From the NCBI GenBank assembly GCA_030643145.1, contig DAOWMJ010000031.1:1-13172 (forward strand): a DNA stretch of 13,172 bases, in the 5' to 3' direction. Source of the DNA: Candidatus Latescibacterota bacterium (GTDB lineage: Bacteria > Krumholzibacteriota > Krumholzibacteriia > Krumholzibacteriales > WJIX01). The notes beneath the pieces were generated by a model, which was given only the letters and a program-made list of their open reading frames with translations, was not told the DNA's origin and did no database searches. Both the position numbers and the translations under genes were made by a program. Numbering within the stretch: the stretch's first letter is position 1; the number at the start of each line of letters is the position of its first letter. Shown piece after piece: positions 7,441 to 13,172 of this stretch.

Positions 7441-7474
7441 TGCCCGGATTCTTGGCCCCCGGGCATTTCTTTTT
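7441..7474 (+). terminator. Rho-independent terminator of the pilin cassette
   Basis: TGCCCGG (7441-7447) pairs perfectly with CCGGGCA (7459-7465) around an 11-base loop and is followed at once by TTTCTTTTT (7466-7474). It lies 55 bases after the PilX-like stop and fits the end of the 2236-7385 transcript. Confidence 0.85.
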
Positions 7475-7526
7475 GCTGTCTTCATTATTCAAAAGGCGCC
7501 CGCGTGTTATCAAGGGCCGGTAGCCA

Positions 7527-7560
7527 GCTCAAAAGAGATGGTGAGACGGCTGCTTTGAGC
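7527..7560. repeat. Inverted repeat between convergent genes
   Basis: GCTCAAA (7527-7533) and TTTGAGC (7554-7560) are perfect 7-bp arms around a 20-base spacer. It lies between the pilin terminator and the 3' end of the minus-strand ParB-like gene. There is no T-run on either strand, so it is a weak terminator candidate at most. Confidence 0.4.
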
Positions 7561-7588
7561 CTGTAAAAGCCCCTCTATACGAGTAATT

Positions 7589-8629
7589 CTAATGTTTTTT
7601 CCCTTTAAGAATATTCAGCAATGTTGAAATACCGCTCCCTCTGGAGAATCTGTCAAGTTTTGACAGAATCGTGGAAAAAGACTCCTCATCGCGAATCTTT
7701 ACACGAAGTGTATAGTGTCCGCCTTCGAGATTGCCGGGGGGTGTAATTACGGCATTTCTCGGAAGGCCTATACTATTTATGATTGTTGAAATATGTTTCA
7801 GATCGTTCTGCAGGGCCGGATAACAGGCGTTGTGTAGTGATTCAACCAGAGAATCTTCCCCGCGCTGAAAATCAGATAGGAATTTGTTCCATCTTTCCTT
7901 GCCCTGGTCCGCAAGGTACAGCATGAGACGGACTGCCTCTTTTTGTTTGCCACGGCTGAGAGATTCGCCGGCCAGGAGAAAGGCGGCTTTCGCCTGGTCT
8001 ACATAGGGATGTTCTGATAAAGCCAAAAGATCGCCGGTGGAAATGGCGCCGGTATGCAATGCCTCCAGAATATTACTTTCAAGCGTCAGTAAATTTAAAA
8101 GCCGGTAAAGATAATCACTTGAAATGTTTCTTCCATATATTTTCGAGAGCACAGGCAGCATTTCTTCAGCGGGGCGCCCGGAAAAAGCGGCAATTTTATC
8201 GATTGTGATTATCTTTTCAAGTTCGGAGAGCGCTGCTCCCGACGAAAGTTCTTCCAGGCGAAGAGCGATTATTTTATTAATTTCAGCTCCCGGGTACGAA
8301 ACAATAACGACGCGTATTTTTTTTACTCCGGCCGCGGCGGCGGCAATGCGCCGGTGGCCGAAAATCACAATTCCATCTTCAGGATTTCCGTTCTCCGGCT
8401 TTAGAAGCGCGGGAGAGTGGAGCAGTCCCAACTCGGCGATTGAAATGGAAAGCTGCTGATCGCTTTTGCTCTCAGCTTCTTCTCCCGGAAGGTGTCGTCT
8501 TACCCTAAGAGGCGCGTCCCTGCCGATGTTAATATCAGAAGGGTTTATTTCAGCTAATTCCTTGTAAAAATGCGTAGTGTCGCCTTTCATAATATTAATA
8601 AAGCAGTTTTCAGATTCATTTTCCAGCAA
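7589..8629 (-). CDS. Orphan ParB/Srx-fold (ParB-like nuclease domain) protein
   Basis: 346 residues from TTG at 8629. Residues 22-110 fit the ParB N-terminal domain: an HFYKELAEINPSDI start, SISIAELGLLHSPALLKPE (61-79) and IVIFGHRRIAAAAAGVKKIRVVIV (87-110). GHRR is the counterpart of the GERR/GHRR nucleotide-binding box of CTP-dependent ParB proteins. A helical part follows (about 118-190, SELEKIITIDKIAAFSGR) where ParB has its KorB-like HTH, then a C-terminal region of unknown type. The usual ParB box I 'PNPxQPR' is altered. No parA lies beside it, so chromosome partition is not supported; a DNA-binding regulator or CTP switch is possible. The start is uncertain: neither TTG at 8629 nor ATG at 8590 (residue 14) has a clear SD. 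It is convergent with the pilin cassette and divergent from the lipoprotein gene. Confidence 0.75.
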   Translation of the reverse strand: MLENESENCFINIMKGDTTHFYKELAEINPSDINIGRDAPLRVRRHLPGEEAESKSDQQLSISIAELGLLHSPALLKPENGNPEDGIVIFGHRRIAAAAAGVKKIRVVIVSYPGAEINKIIALRLEELSSGAALSELEKIITIDKIAAFSGRPAEEMLPVLSKIYGRNISSDYLYRLLNLLTLESNILEALHTGAISTGDLLALSEHPYVDQAKAAFLLAGESLSRGKQKEAVRLMLYLADQGKERWNKFLSDFQRGEDSLVESLHNACYPALQNDLKHISTIINSIGLPRNAVITPPGNLEGGHYTLRVKIRDEESFSTILSKLDRFSRGSGISTLLNILKGKKH

Positions 8630-8770
8630 ACATTGAAAAAATATTTTCTTCTATGTTGCGGATGAGCTTGAATTTATTATCTTTAATATAGTAAATTGTA
8701 TATATGAAACGCGAGCTGTCTTAATTGGCAGGCAGTAATGTAGTATTCGTGTATTTTATGTGAGAGAAAA

Positions 8771-8797
8771 TTGGAACATATTCGTTTGAAATATAAT
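8771..8797 (+). promoter_or_regulatory. Candidate promoter for the Asp-box lipoprotein
   Basis: TTGGAA (8771-8776) and an exact TATAAT (8792-8797) are separated by 15 bases, shorter than the ideal 17. The predicted transcript start near 8804 falls just before the strong SD at 8818-8825. The rest of 8630-8770 is AT-rich and holds the 5' flank of the minus-strand gene with nothing else I can name. Confidence 0.4.
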
Positions 8798-8832
8798 ATT
8801 GACGGGTGGTCCAACTGGAAGGAGGAGCCGAA

Positions 8833-9882
8833 GTGAGGGGTTTGAATTTCAGGGTGCTAACAATTCTGGTTTTATCGGTTTTTGTTATTGTAGGCTATGG
8901 GTGCAGTGAGGAAGAAATGATACAACCGGGGTCTTCCCCGCAATCGATCTGGGAAGCAACGGATGGTCAGATAGGTGGTCATATTCTTTCAATGGCATTC
9001 AATTCCAATGATGACCTTTATGTGCTTTTAGTGGAAAACAGCAGAGCGTTGTATTTCACGAAAGATAATGGCAGAACGTGGGCAATGACTGACACAGTGA
9101 ATGTTGATACTATGCTGTACACGATTAGATCTTTTGCTTTTAGCAGTAACGATGATTTGTTTATAGGCTCTAAAGAGGGATTGATATTCTCCTCTTCTGA
9201 TAATGGGGATAGCTTGGCTGTTGTTGATACATTGGGTATTGGATTGTTTGTTGATGTCCGCGGGATTGTTGCCGGAGAGAACAATTTTCTGTTTGCTGCC
9301 GTAAGCGGGGTTGGGATATATCGTTCCGAAGATAGTGGGGAAAACTGGATAAATGTTGGAGCCGATCTGGAAAACAAGGGATTTATTAACAATGGATTGA
9401 TAATCAATGCTGAAGAAGATATCTACTCAGCCAGCTGGGGGGGAGATGTTTATAAGGGGAAGGCTGACGGGAATAGCTGGGATGCTCTGGAGTTATTCAC
9501 GATTGGATACTTTCCTCTTTCAATTAATTGCCTGACTTTCAGAGAGGACGGCAAAGTGATAGGGGGGTTTGACGGATTTTTCTGCCACTACGAAACAGAT
9601 CCGGCTGAAGTTGATAGCAGCATGTGGGTACAAAACAATTACGGACTTCCTGAGACCTTTGGACAATCAGTAGATATCAGATGTCTTGAGGTGGATTCGA
9701 ATGGAGCAATCTATGCCGGAACCTATGGTGATGGCTTATTCAGGCTGTCAAATCAGGGTTTTCCCTGGGAACCGGTTTCTACAGGATTGCCCGATCTTCA
9801 GATTCAGGATATAGCTATAAGGAGTGATGACGTAGTATTTGTCGGCACACTTAATGAAGGGATATTTTATAGTATTTGGTAA
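8833..9882 (+). CDS. Probable lipoprotein with Asp-box (BNR-like) beta-propeller repeats
   Basis: 349 residues from GTG at 8833. I chose this start over the in-frame GTG at 8806 because GGAAGGAGG (8817-8825) lies 7 bases upstream and leaves a proper signal: MRGLNFR, a hydrophobic core, then VGYGC with C24 as the lipidation Cys. The mature chain has repeated Asp-box motifs S/T-x-D-x-G-x-x-W: TKDNGRTW (76-83), SSDNGDSL (121-128, degenerate) and SEDSGENW (165-172). Each is preceded by strands such as 'DDLYVLL' or 'NNFLFAAVSGVGIYRS', as in sortilin/YCF48-like or BNR propellers. The last part (281-347) repeats 'G-I-Y-A-G-T-x-x-x-G-L-F' units. It is likely periplasmic or surface-anchored; the ligand is unknown. 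It ends in IW with no sorting domain. It appears to be a single-gene unit. Confidence 0.7.
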   Translation: MRGLNFRVLTILVLSVFVIVGYGCSEEEMIQPGSSPQSIWEATDGQIGGHILSMAFNSNDDLYVLLVENSRALYFTKDNGRTWAMTDTVNVDTMLYTIRSFAFSSNDDLFIGSKEGLIFSSSDNGDSLAVVDTLGIGLFVDVRGIVAGENNFLFAAVSGVGIYRSEDSGENWINVGADLENKGFINNGLIINAEEDIYSASWGGDVYKGKADGNSWDALELFTIGYFPLSINCLTFREDGKVIGGFDGFFCHYETDPAEVDSSMWVQNNYGLPETFGQSVDIRCLEVDSNGAIYAGTYGDGLFRLSNQGFPWEPVSTGLPDLQIQDIAIRSDDVVFVGTLNEGIFYSIW

Positions 9883-9917
9883 CAGCAGCTTTTATTAAGT
9901 TCAAATATTTTTGGCAC

Positions 9918-9941
9918 AGCCCGTGCGGGCTAAGCGTAGCC
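9918..9941. repeat. Two overlapping GC-rich hairpins (mutually exclusive)
   Basis: AGCCC-GTGC-GGGCT (9918-9931) and GGCTA-AGCG-TAGCC (9928-9941) are both perfect 5-bp stems with 4-base loops and share bases 9928-9931, so only one can form at a time. They sit in the 132-base gap before the rhodanese gene as a GC-rich island in AT-rich DNA. There is no T-run. It may be a repeat remnant or a small RNA switch. Confidence 0.4.
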
Positions 9942-10014
9942 GGTCAAGTTCCGAACGAGTATAAAAACCCTATCTGTAGCATCGTTTTCCCATTTTGTAA
10001 TAGTTGGTTTTATA

Positions 10015-10509
10015 ATGAAAATACGAAATGTTCTAATTCAGACGGTTGCTGTTTGCGGTATAAGTACAGCAATTGCTTTTACATACAACGGATTTTCTGA
10101 TAATGGAATAAACCCGTTCATAAAAGCTGCTAACGGGGAAATTGCACTAGACTCAGATAACGGAGTGGATGGGAGTATTGGTGTAATTAGGCTGAAACAA
10201 TTCAGGACGATGAGTGAAAAAAAGAGTGTCTTTCTCGATGCCAGAACAGAAAGTGATTACATAGAAGGACATATCCCCGGAGCGATACTATTTGATTATT
10301 ATCAATTCGGCCGGTTTGCCGACAAGGTTCTTCCTCTCCTTGATCCTGAGAGCGAGATAATTGTGTATTGTTCATCACCGGTCTGTGACAGCTCGAGTTT
10401 CCTGGCAAGAGAACTTTTTGCGTTGGGATACCTGAATGTCTATGTGTACAAAGAAGGTTTTTCAAATTGGGAGAAGGAAGGGCTTCCGGTTGAAAAAGGA
10501 TTAGAATGA
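10015..10509 (+). CDS. Membrane-anchored/periplasmic rhodanese-like protein
   Basis: 164 residues. The N-terminal stretch MKIRNVLIQTVAVCGISTAIAF (hydrophobic 5-22) is an uncleaved anchor or signal, so the domain likely lies in the periplasm. Residues 58-160 form one rhodanese domain: FLDARTESDYIEGHIPGAI (73-91, the CH2A signature), the catalytic loop YCSSPVCDSS with C119 as the persulfide-carrying Cys, and GYLNVYVYKEGFSNWEKEGLPVE (CH2B-like). It would transfer sulfane sulfur or handle thiol redox chemistry; the substrate is unknown. C124 in the active loop could form a disulfide with C119. The SD upstream of ATG is weak. Its stop overlaps the next start (ATGA), implying co-translation with the MauE/DoxX protein. 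Confidence 0.85.
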   Translation: MKIRNVLIQTVAVCGISTAIAFTYNGFSDNGINPFIKAANGEIALDSDNGVDGSIGVIRLKQFRTMSEKKSVFLDARTESDYIEGHIPGAILFDYYQFGRFADKVLPLLDPESEIIVYCSSPVCDSSSFLARELFALGYLNVYVYKEGFSNWEKEGLPVEKGLE

Positions 10510-11057
10510 GAGATAAAAATATATTCATAACAGAGGTTTCAGCTTTAGGGGAACTGTTGATGGAACCCGCGCTGAAAAGGGATTTTAACAGACGGGCATT
10601 CAACCAGTATCTTGTAATGTTTGCGAGACTCGTCCTGGCCGCCGTGTTTATTTACGCAGCCGCTGGAAAGATAGACAAACCCCTTATGTTTGCCGAACAG
10701 ATAAGAGAGTATAAGATTCTGGATCTTTCCCCTCTCCTATACATTATTGCGATAGTACTGCCATGGATTGAACTTTTGTGCGGAATTTCGCTTATTACGG
10801 GGGTCCTTATCCGTGGAGCTTCTTTTACTCTCACCGCTATGAATCTGGGATTTTTAACAGTTATAGTTTACAAAACCTTTTATGAAATGGCCTCGGCGGA
10901 TGTTGCTTTTTTTGATGTATTTTTCGACTGCGGGTGCGGCTTCAAACCGACACATGCCTGGAAGAAGATATTGGAAGATCTGGGATTATTAGGCCTTTCT
11001 TTACTCCTTCTCTTTTCACGTGAGTATAGATTTATACTTTTGCGGTTAAGAAAATAA
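10506..11057 (+). CDS. MauE/DoxX-family membrane protein
   Basis: 183 residues with about four membrane helices (36-52, 76-100, 105-124, 155-171). RLVLAAVFIYAAAGKIDKPL (41-60) is the DoxX/MauE opening helix and loop, followed by FAEQIREYKILD. DCGCGFKPTHAWKKIL (141-156) matches the conserved Cys-Gly-Cys...W-K-x-L motif of MauE-type proteins, which in methylamine utilisation support disulfide formation in the dehydrogenase small subunit. It starts at the ATGA overlap with the rhodanese gene, with an AAAAAGGA SD 5 bases upstream; an internal ATG (residue 19) is an alternative. With the rhodanese it suggests an envelope thiol/sulfur redox pair. No Mau structural genes are present, so methylamine metabolism is not implied. 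Confidence 0.8.
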   Translation: MRDKNIFITEVSALGELLMEPALKRDFNRRAFNQYLVMFARLVLAAVFIYAAAGKIDKPLMFAEQIREYKILDLSPLLYIIAIVLPWIELLCGISLITGVLIRGASFTLTAMNLGFLTVIVYKTFYEMASADVAFFDVFFDCGCGFKPTHAWKKILEDLGLLGLSLLLLFSREYRFILLRLRK

Positions 11058-11131
11058 GGTATTGTTCAAGTGATTCACTAGAATAAAAACCGGAAAAAGG
11101 AAAAAATATTTTTATACGCGTTAAAATATTT

Positions 11132-11137
11132 TATAAT
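11132..11137 (+). promoter_or_regulatory. Candidate -10 box for the MscS gene
   Basis: An exact TATAAT, with TTTTTA (11109-11114) 17 bases upstream as a weak -35, lies in the 203-base AT-rich gap before the MscS gene. The predicted leader then contains a perfect small hairpin AAACTC-AGAT-GAGTTT (11170-11185). I saw no terminator for the preceding gene pair. Confidence 0.3.
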
Positions 11138-11260
11138 AACGTTCACTGTCATTCAAATCTGGAATATAAAAACTCAGATGAGTTTGAAGGGAGGGGGACG
11201 TAATTTAGAGCTCTTTATACCTAAATAATTCTAATCATTTAAAGTTTGGAGGGATTTAAA

Positions 11261-12076
11261 ATGAATAACATGCAAAATTACACGGACAAGGCTGTGGGAT
11301 TTTTGATGGTCTATGGGCCAAAATTGCTATTAACGATAGTTACTTTAGTAATTGGTCTTTGGGTTATTAAATTGTTTGTAAAGGCGCTAGGCAAAACTAT
11401 GGAGCGGAGTAAAACTGACGAGTCTTTGCAGCGATTTCTATTAAGCCTGACTAGAATTTTCTTAAAAATAATGCTTGTTATAAGTGTTGCCTCAATGATA
11501 GGCATTCAAATGACATCTTTCATCGCGATATTAGGAGCTGCCGGCTTGGCAGTTGGTTTCGCGTTGCAAGGCAGCCTGGCAAACTTTGCCGGAGGCGTAT
11601 TAATCATACTGTTTAAGCCTTACAAAATAGGAGATTTTGTTGAAACCGCTGGTTATAAGGGCACTGTAAAGGAAATTCAAATCTTTAATACAATTATAAA
11701 AACCCCGGACAACAAGACAGTTATCATTCCCAATGGGGCATTATCTAATGCCAGCATTACAAATTATTCTACCGAAAATACTCGTCGTGTTGATATGGTT
11801 TTTGGTATCGGGTACTCAGATGATATTAAAAAGGCAAAAGAAATATTTGAGGAACTCCTTAAAAATGATAAGCGGGTTTTGAGCGATCCGGCGCCAATGA
11901 TCGTTGTTTCTGAACTAGGTGACAGCTCAGTGAATTTTGCTGTGCGCCCCTGGTGCAATAGTGCTGATTACTGGGATATTTATTTTGATATGCACGAAAA
12001 AGTTAAATTTGAATTCGATAAACAAGGGGTTTCTATTCCATTCCCGCAACAGGATGTACATCTATATAATCACTAA
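11261..12076 (+). CDS. mscS: Small-conductance mechanosensitive channel MscS
   Basis: 271 residues, close to E. coli MscS (286). It is an inner-membrane heptameric channel that opens under membrane tension to release solutes on hypo-osmotic shock. TM1 is about 17-40 and TM2 about 62-84. The pore helix TM3 has GAAGLAVGFALQGSLANFAGG (92-112), the glycine/alanine packing pattern that lines the pore. FKPYKIGDFVE leads into the beta domain with QIFNTIIKTPDNKTVIIPNG (140-159) and TNYS. The C-terminal alpha-beta domain (FGIGYSDDIKKAKEIF, VRPWCNSADYWDIYFD) ends FPQQDVHLYNH, as in the family. The start is ATG 11261 with SD GGAGGG (11248-11253), preferred over an in-frame TTG at 11246. It is followed after 38 bases by the DUF3078 gene, a possible operon. 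Codons are AT-rich. Confidence 0.95.
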   Translation: MNNMQNYTDKAVGFLMVYGPKLLLTIVTLVIGLWVIKLFVKALGKTMERSKTDESLQRFLLSLTRIFLKIMLVISVASMIGIQMTSFIAILGAAGLAVGFALQGSLANFAGGVLIILFKPYKIGDFVETAGYKGTVKEIQIFNTIIKTPDNKTVIIPNGALSNASITNYSTENTRRVDMVFGIGYSDDIKKAKEIFEELLKNDKRVLSDPAPMIVVSELGDSSVNFAVRPWCNSADYWDIYFDMHEKVKFEFDKQGVSIPFPQQDVHLYNH

Positions 12077-12114
12077 TTTTTAGTACCATACTTTGATTTT
12101 TGATGGAGTTTAAC

Positions 12115-12978
12115 ATGAAATTAAAAACTGCTGTACTTATGATATTTATTCAAATTTGTTCGAGCGGTTATATATTTGCTCAGGAAGAACCAACCGAAGA
12201 ACCAAAATATGGTTGGCAAAAGGAGATGGTTGGCGGGATTAATTTAACGCAAACCGGTTTTGATAATTGGGTGCAGGGAGGCGAGAAATCATTTGCCTGG
12301 CAATCGAATTTATATTTTAAGTTTATCAATGACCAGGAAAAGACAAATTGGGCAAATTCCGGCAAGTTTGGCTACGGGGCAACAAAGATTGGGGACCAGG
12401 AATCCCGCAAATCCATTGATGAGATCAAATTGGAAAGTGTATTTGCATATAAGCTTAGCGCGTCAATCAATCCTTATGCCGCTGTTACCGGCGAGACACA
12501 ATTTGCGCCAGGTTTTAACTATGGCACTAATCCCAAGACGCAGATATCAGCGATTATGGATCCAGGATATTTTCGAGAAAGCGCCGGAATTGAGTATAAA
12601 CCAAACGATATTATAAAAACTCGAATGGGCGCATCCCTGAAACAAACCATTACAAGCGATTATCCGGTACCATATGCGGATAATCCGGATACTAAAAACA
12701 AAATCGAAAAGACCAAAAACGAAATTGGCGCTGAGTCTGTAACAGATGTAGACTGGAAAATTTCTGAAAACACCCTCTTTACTTCAAAATTGGAACTTTT
12801 TACTACATTTAAAGCCTTTGATGAAATCGATGTAAACTGGGATAGTCTTTTGACGGTAAAAATTTCTAAATATATTAATGTTAATTTTAATTTCAGACTG
12901 TTTTATGACAAAGATATATCCAGTAAACGCCAAATTAAACAGGCTATTGCTTTGGGGGCTACTTATAGTTTTCTATAA
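12115..12978 (+). CDS. DUF3078-type outer-membrane beta-barrel protein
   Basis: 287 residues from ATG 12115, with GGAG 6 bases upstream; the in-frame TTG at 12100 and ATG at 12103 lack an SD. The signal peptide MKLKTAVLMIFIQICSSGYIFA is cleaved before Q23. After a short acidic linker the mature protein shows the DUF3078 pattern: INLTQTGFDNWVQGGEKS (42-59), a tryptophan-rich NW---GG box, then KTNWANSGKFGYGATK, then alternating amphipathic strands (FAYKLSASINPYAAVTGETQFAPGFNYG; GYFRESAGIEYKP) and a C-terminal YSFL ending in the aromatic/hydrophobic pattern used for BAM insertion. The family is known mainly from Bacteroidota-like bacteria and its function is undefined. Downstream of MscS it may share a transcript; whether the two work together in osmotic stress is speculative. 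Confidence 0.75.
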   Translation: MKLKTAVLMIFIQICSSGYIFAQEEPTEEPKYGWQKEMVGGINLTQTGFDNWVQGGEKSFAWQSNLYFKFINDQEKTNWANSGKFGYGATKIGDQESRKSIDEIKLESVFAYKLSASINPYAAVTGETQFAPGFNYGTNPKTQISAIMDPGYFRESAGIEYKPNDIIKTRMGASLKQTITSDYPVPYADNPDTKNKIEKTKNEIGAESVTDVDWKISENTLFTSKLELFTTFKAFDEIDVNWDSLLTVKISKYINVNFNFRLFYDKDISSKRQIKQAIALGATYSFL

Positions 12979-13015
12979 GCAGGTATCCCTTATTATTTTT
13001 TAACAGGTTTGGGAT

Positions 13016-13172
13016 ATGAATTTCTTTTCCCGTTTAAATAAATTTCACTCGGGGAAATCGTTCCGTATTGTCACAGTAATTCTACTGGTTTTACTGTGTC
13101 AGAGAGCGTTGGCCGCGCGTGATATGAAACGATTTCCCCCTATAAGATTTGAACAACTCTCAATCGAGGAGG
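13016..13172 (+). CDS. N-terminus of an exported protein, probably a Reg_prop-type sensor (runs off right edge)
   Basis: An open frame of 52 codons plus one base continues to the window end with no stop. ATG 13016 has a modest SD (AGG, 13005-13007). The start MNFFSRLNKFHSGKSFR, the hydrophobic IVTVILLVLLC and RALA give a signal peptide with an ALA cleavage site near residue 33. It continues RFPPIRFEQLSIEE. 'F-x-x-L-S-I-E-E-G' is the usual beginning of the sensor domain of proteins built from two-component-regulator propeller repeats, often followed by a histidine kinase or GGDEF domain. Since only this stub is visible, the sensor assignment is inference. Confidence 0.55.
   Translation, partial: MNFFSRLNKFHSGKSFRIVTVILLVLLCQRALAARDMKRFPPIRFEQLSIEE

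Noticed and set aside
7370..7558. 62-codon ORF overlapping the 3' end of the PilX-like gene and the terminator
   Set aside because: It runs through the terminator hairpin, has no SD and matches nothing known.
1..13172. CRISPR arrays, tRNA/rRNA genes, transposases or att sites
   Set aside because: I saw no regularly spaced repeats, no cloverleaf-like or rRNA sequence, and no transposase or integrase motifs.

Overview
The window looks like a chromosomal segment of a Gram-negative bacterium. The signs are a lipoprotein, a C-terminal-aromatic outer-membrane beta-barrel of DUF3078 type, type IV pilin-like proteins and an MscS channel. The mix of DUF3078, a probable Reg_prop sensor start, Asp-box propellers and FG-GAP/SdrD-type surface modules suggests the wider Fibrobacterota-Chlorobiota-Bacteroidota (FCB) neighbourhood or an uncultured phylum near it. 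This placement is inference from gene content; no taxonomic marker is present.

Layout. (a) 1-159, minus strand: the start of a carboxymuconolactone-decarboxylase-type protein. (b) 452-1777: a type I (alpha-like) glutamine synthetase with a TTG start and strong SD. (c) 1778-2235: 458 bases without a convincing gene but with several inverted repeats, including a perfect 10-bp long-range one; it could be a structured leader. (d) 2236-7385: a tightly packed four-gene minor-pilin cassette (GspH/FimT-, PilV-, PilW- and PilX-like), closed by a good rho-independent terminator at 7441-7474. (e) 7589-8629, minus strand: an orphan ParB/Srx-fold protein convergent with the pilus cassette. (f) 8833-9882: a probable lipoprotein with Asp-box beta-propeller repeats. 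(g) 10015-11057: a translationally coupled pair, a membrane-anchored rhodanese and a MauE/DoxX membrane protein. (h) 11261-12978: an MscS channel followed by a DUF3078 barrel protein, visibly more AT-rich than the pilus genes. (i) 13016 to the right edge: a secreted or membrane protein whose first residues resemble the start of two-component-regulator-propeller sensors.

The most notable item is the PilW-like gene (993 aa). Its N-terminal class III prepilin signal and pilin-like domain are followed by three SdrD-B-type repeats and then by seven FG-GAP-like Asp-rich repeats at 54-70 residue spacing, consistent with a seven-bladed propeller. No PilY1 is present in the cassette. I infer that this protein may be a pilus- or pseudopilus-tip adhesin that carries in one chain the stalk and head that PilY1 provides elsewhere. 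EF-hand-like loops recur in three of the four pilin proteins, which suggests a calcium-dependent assembly or adhesion device.
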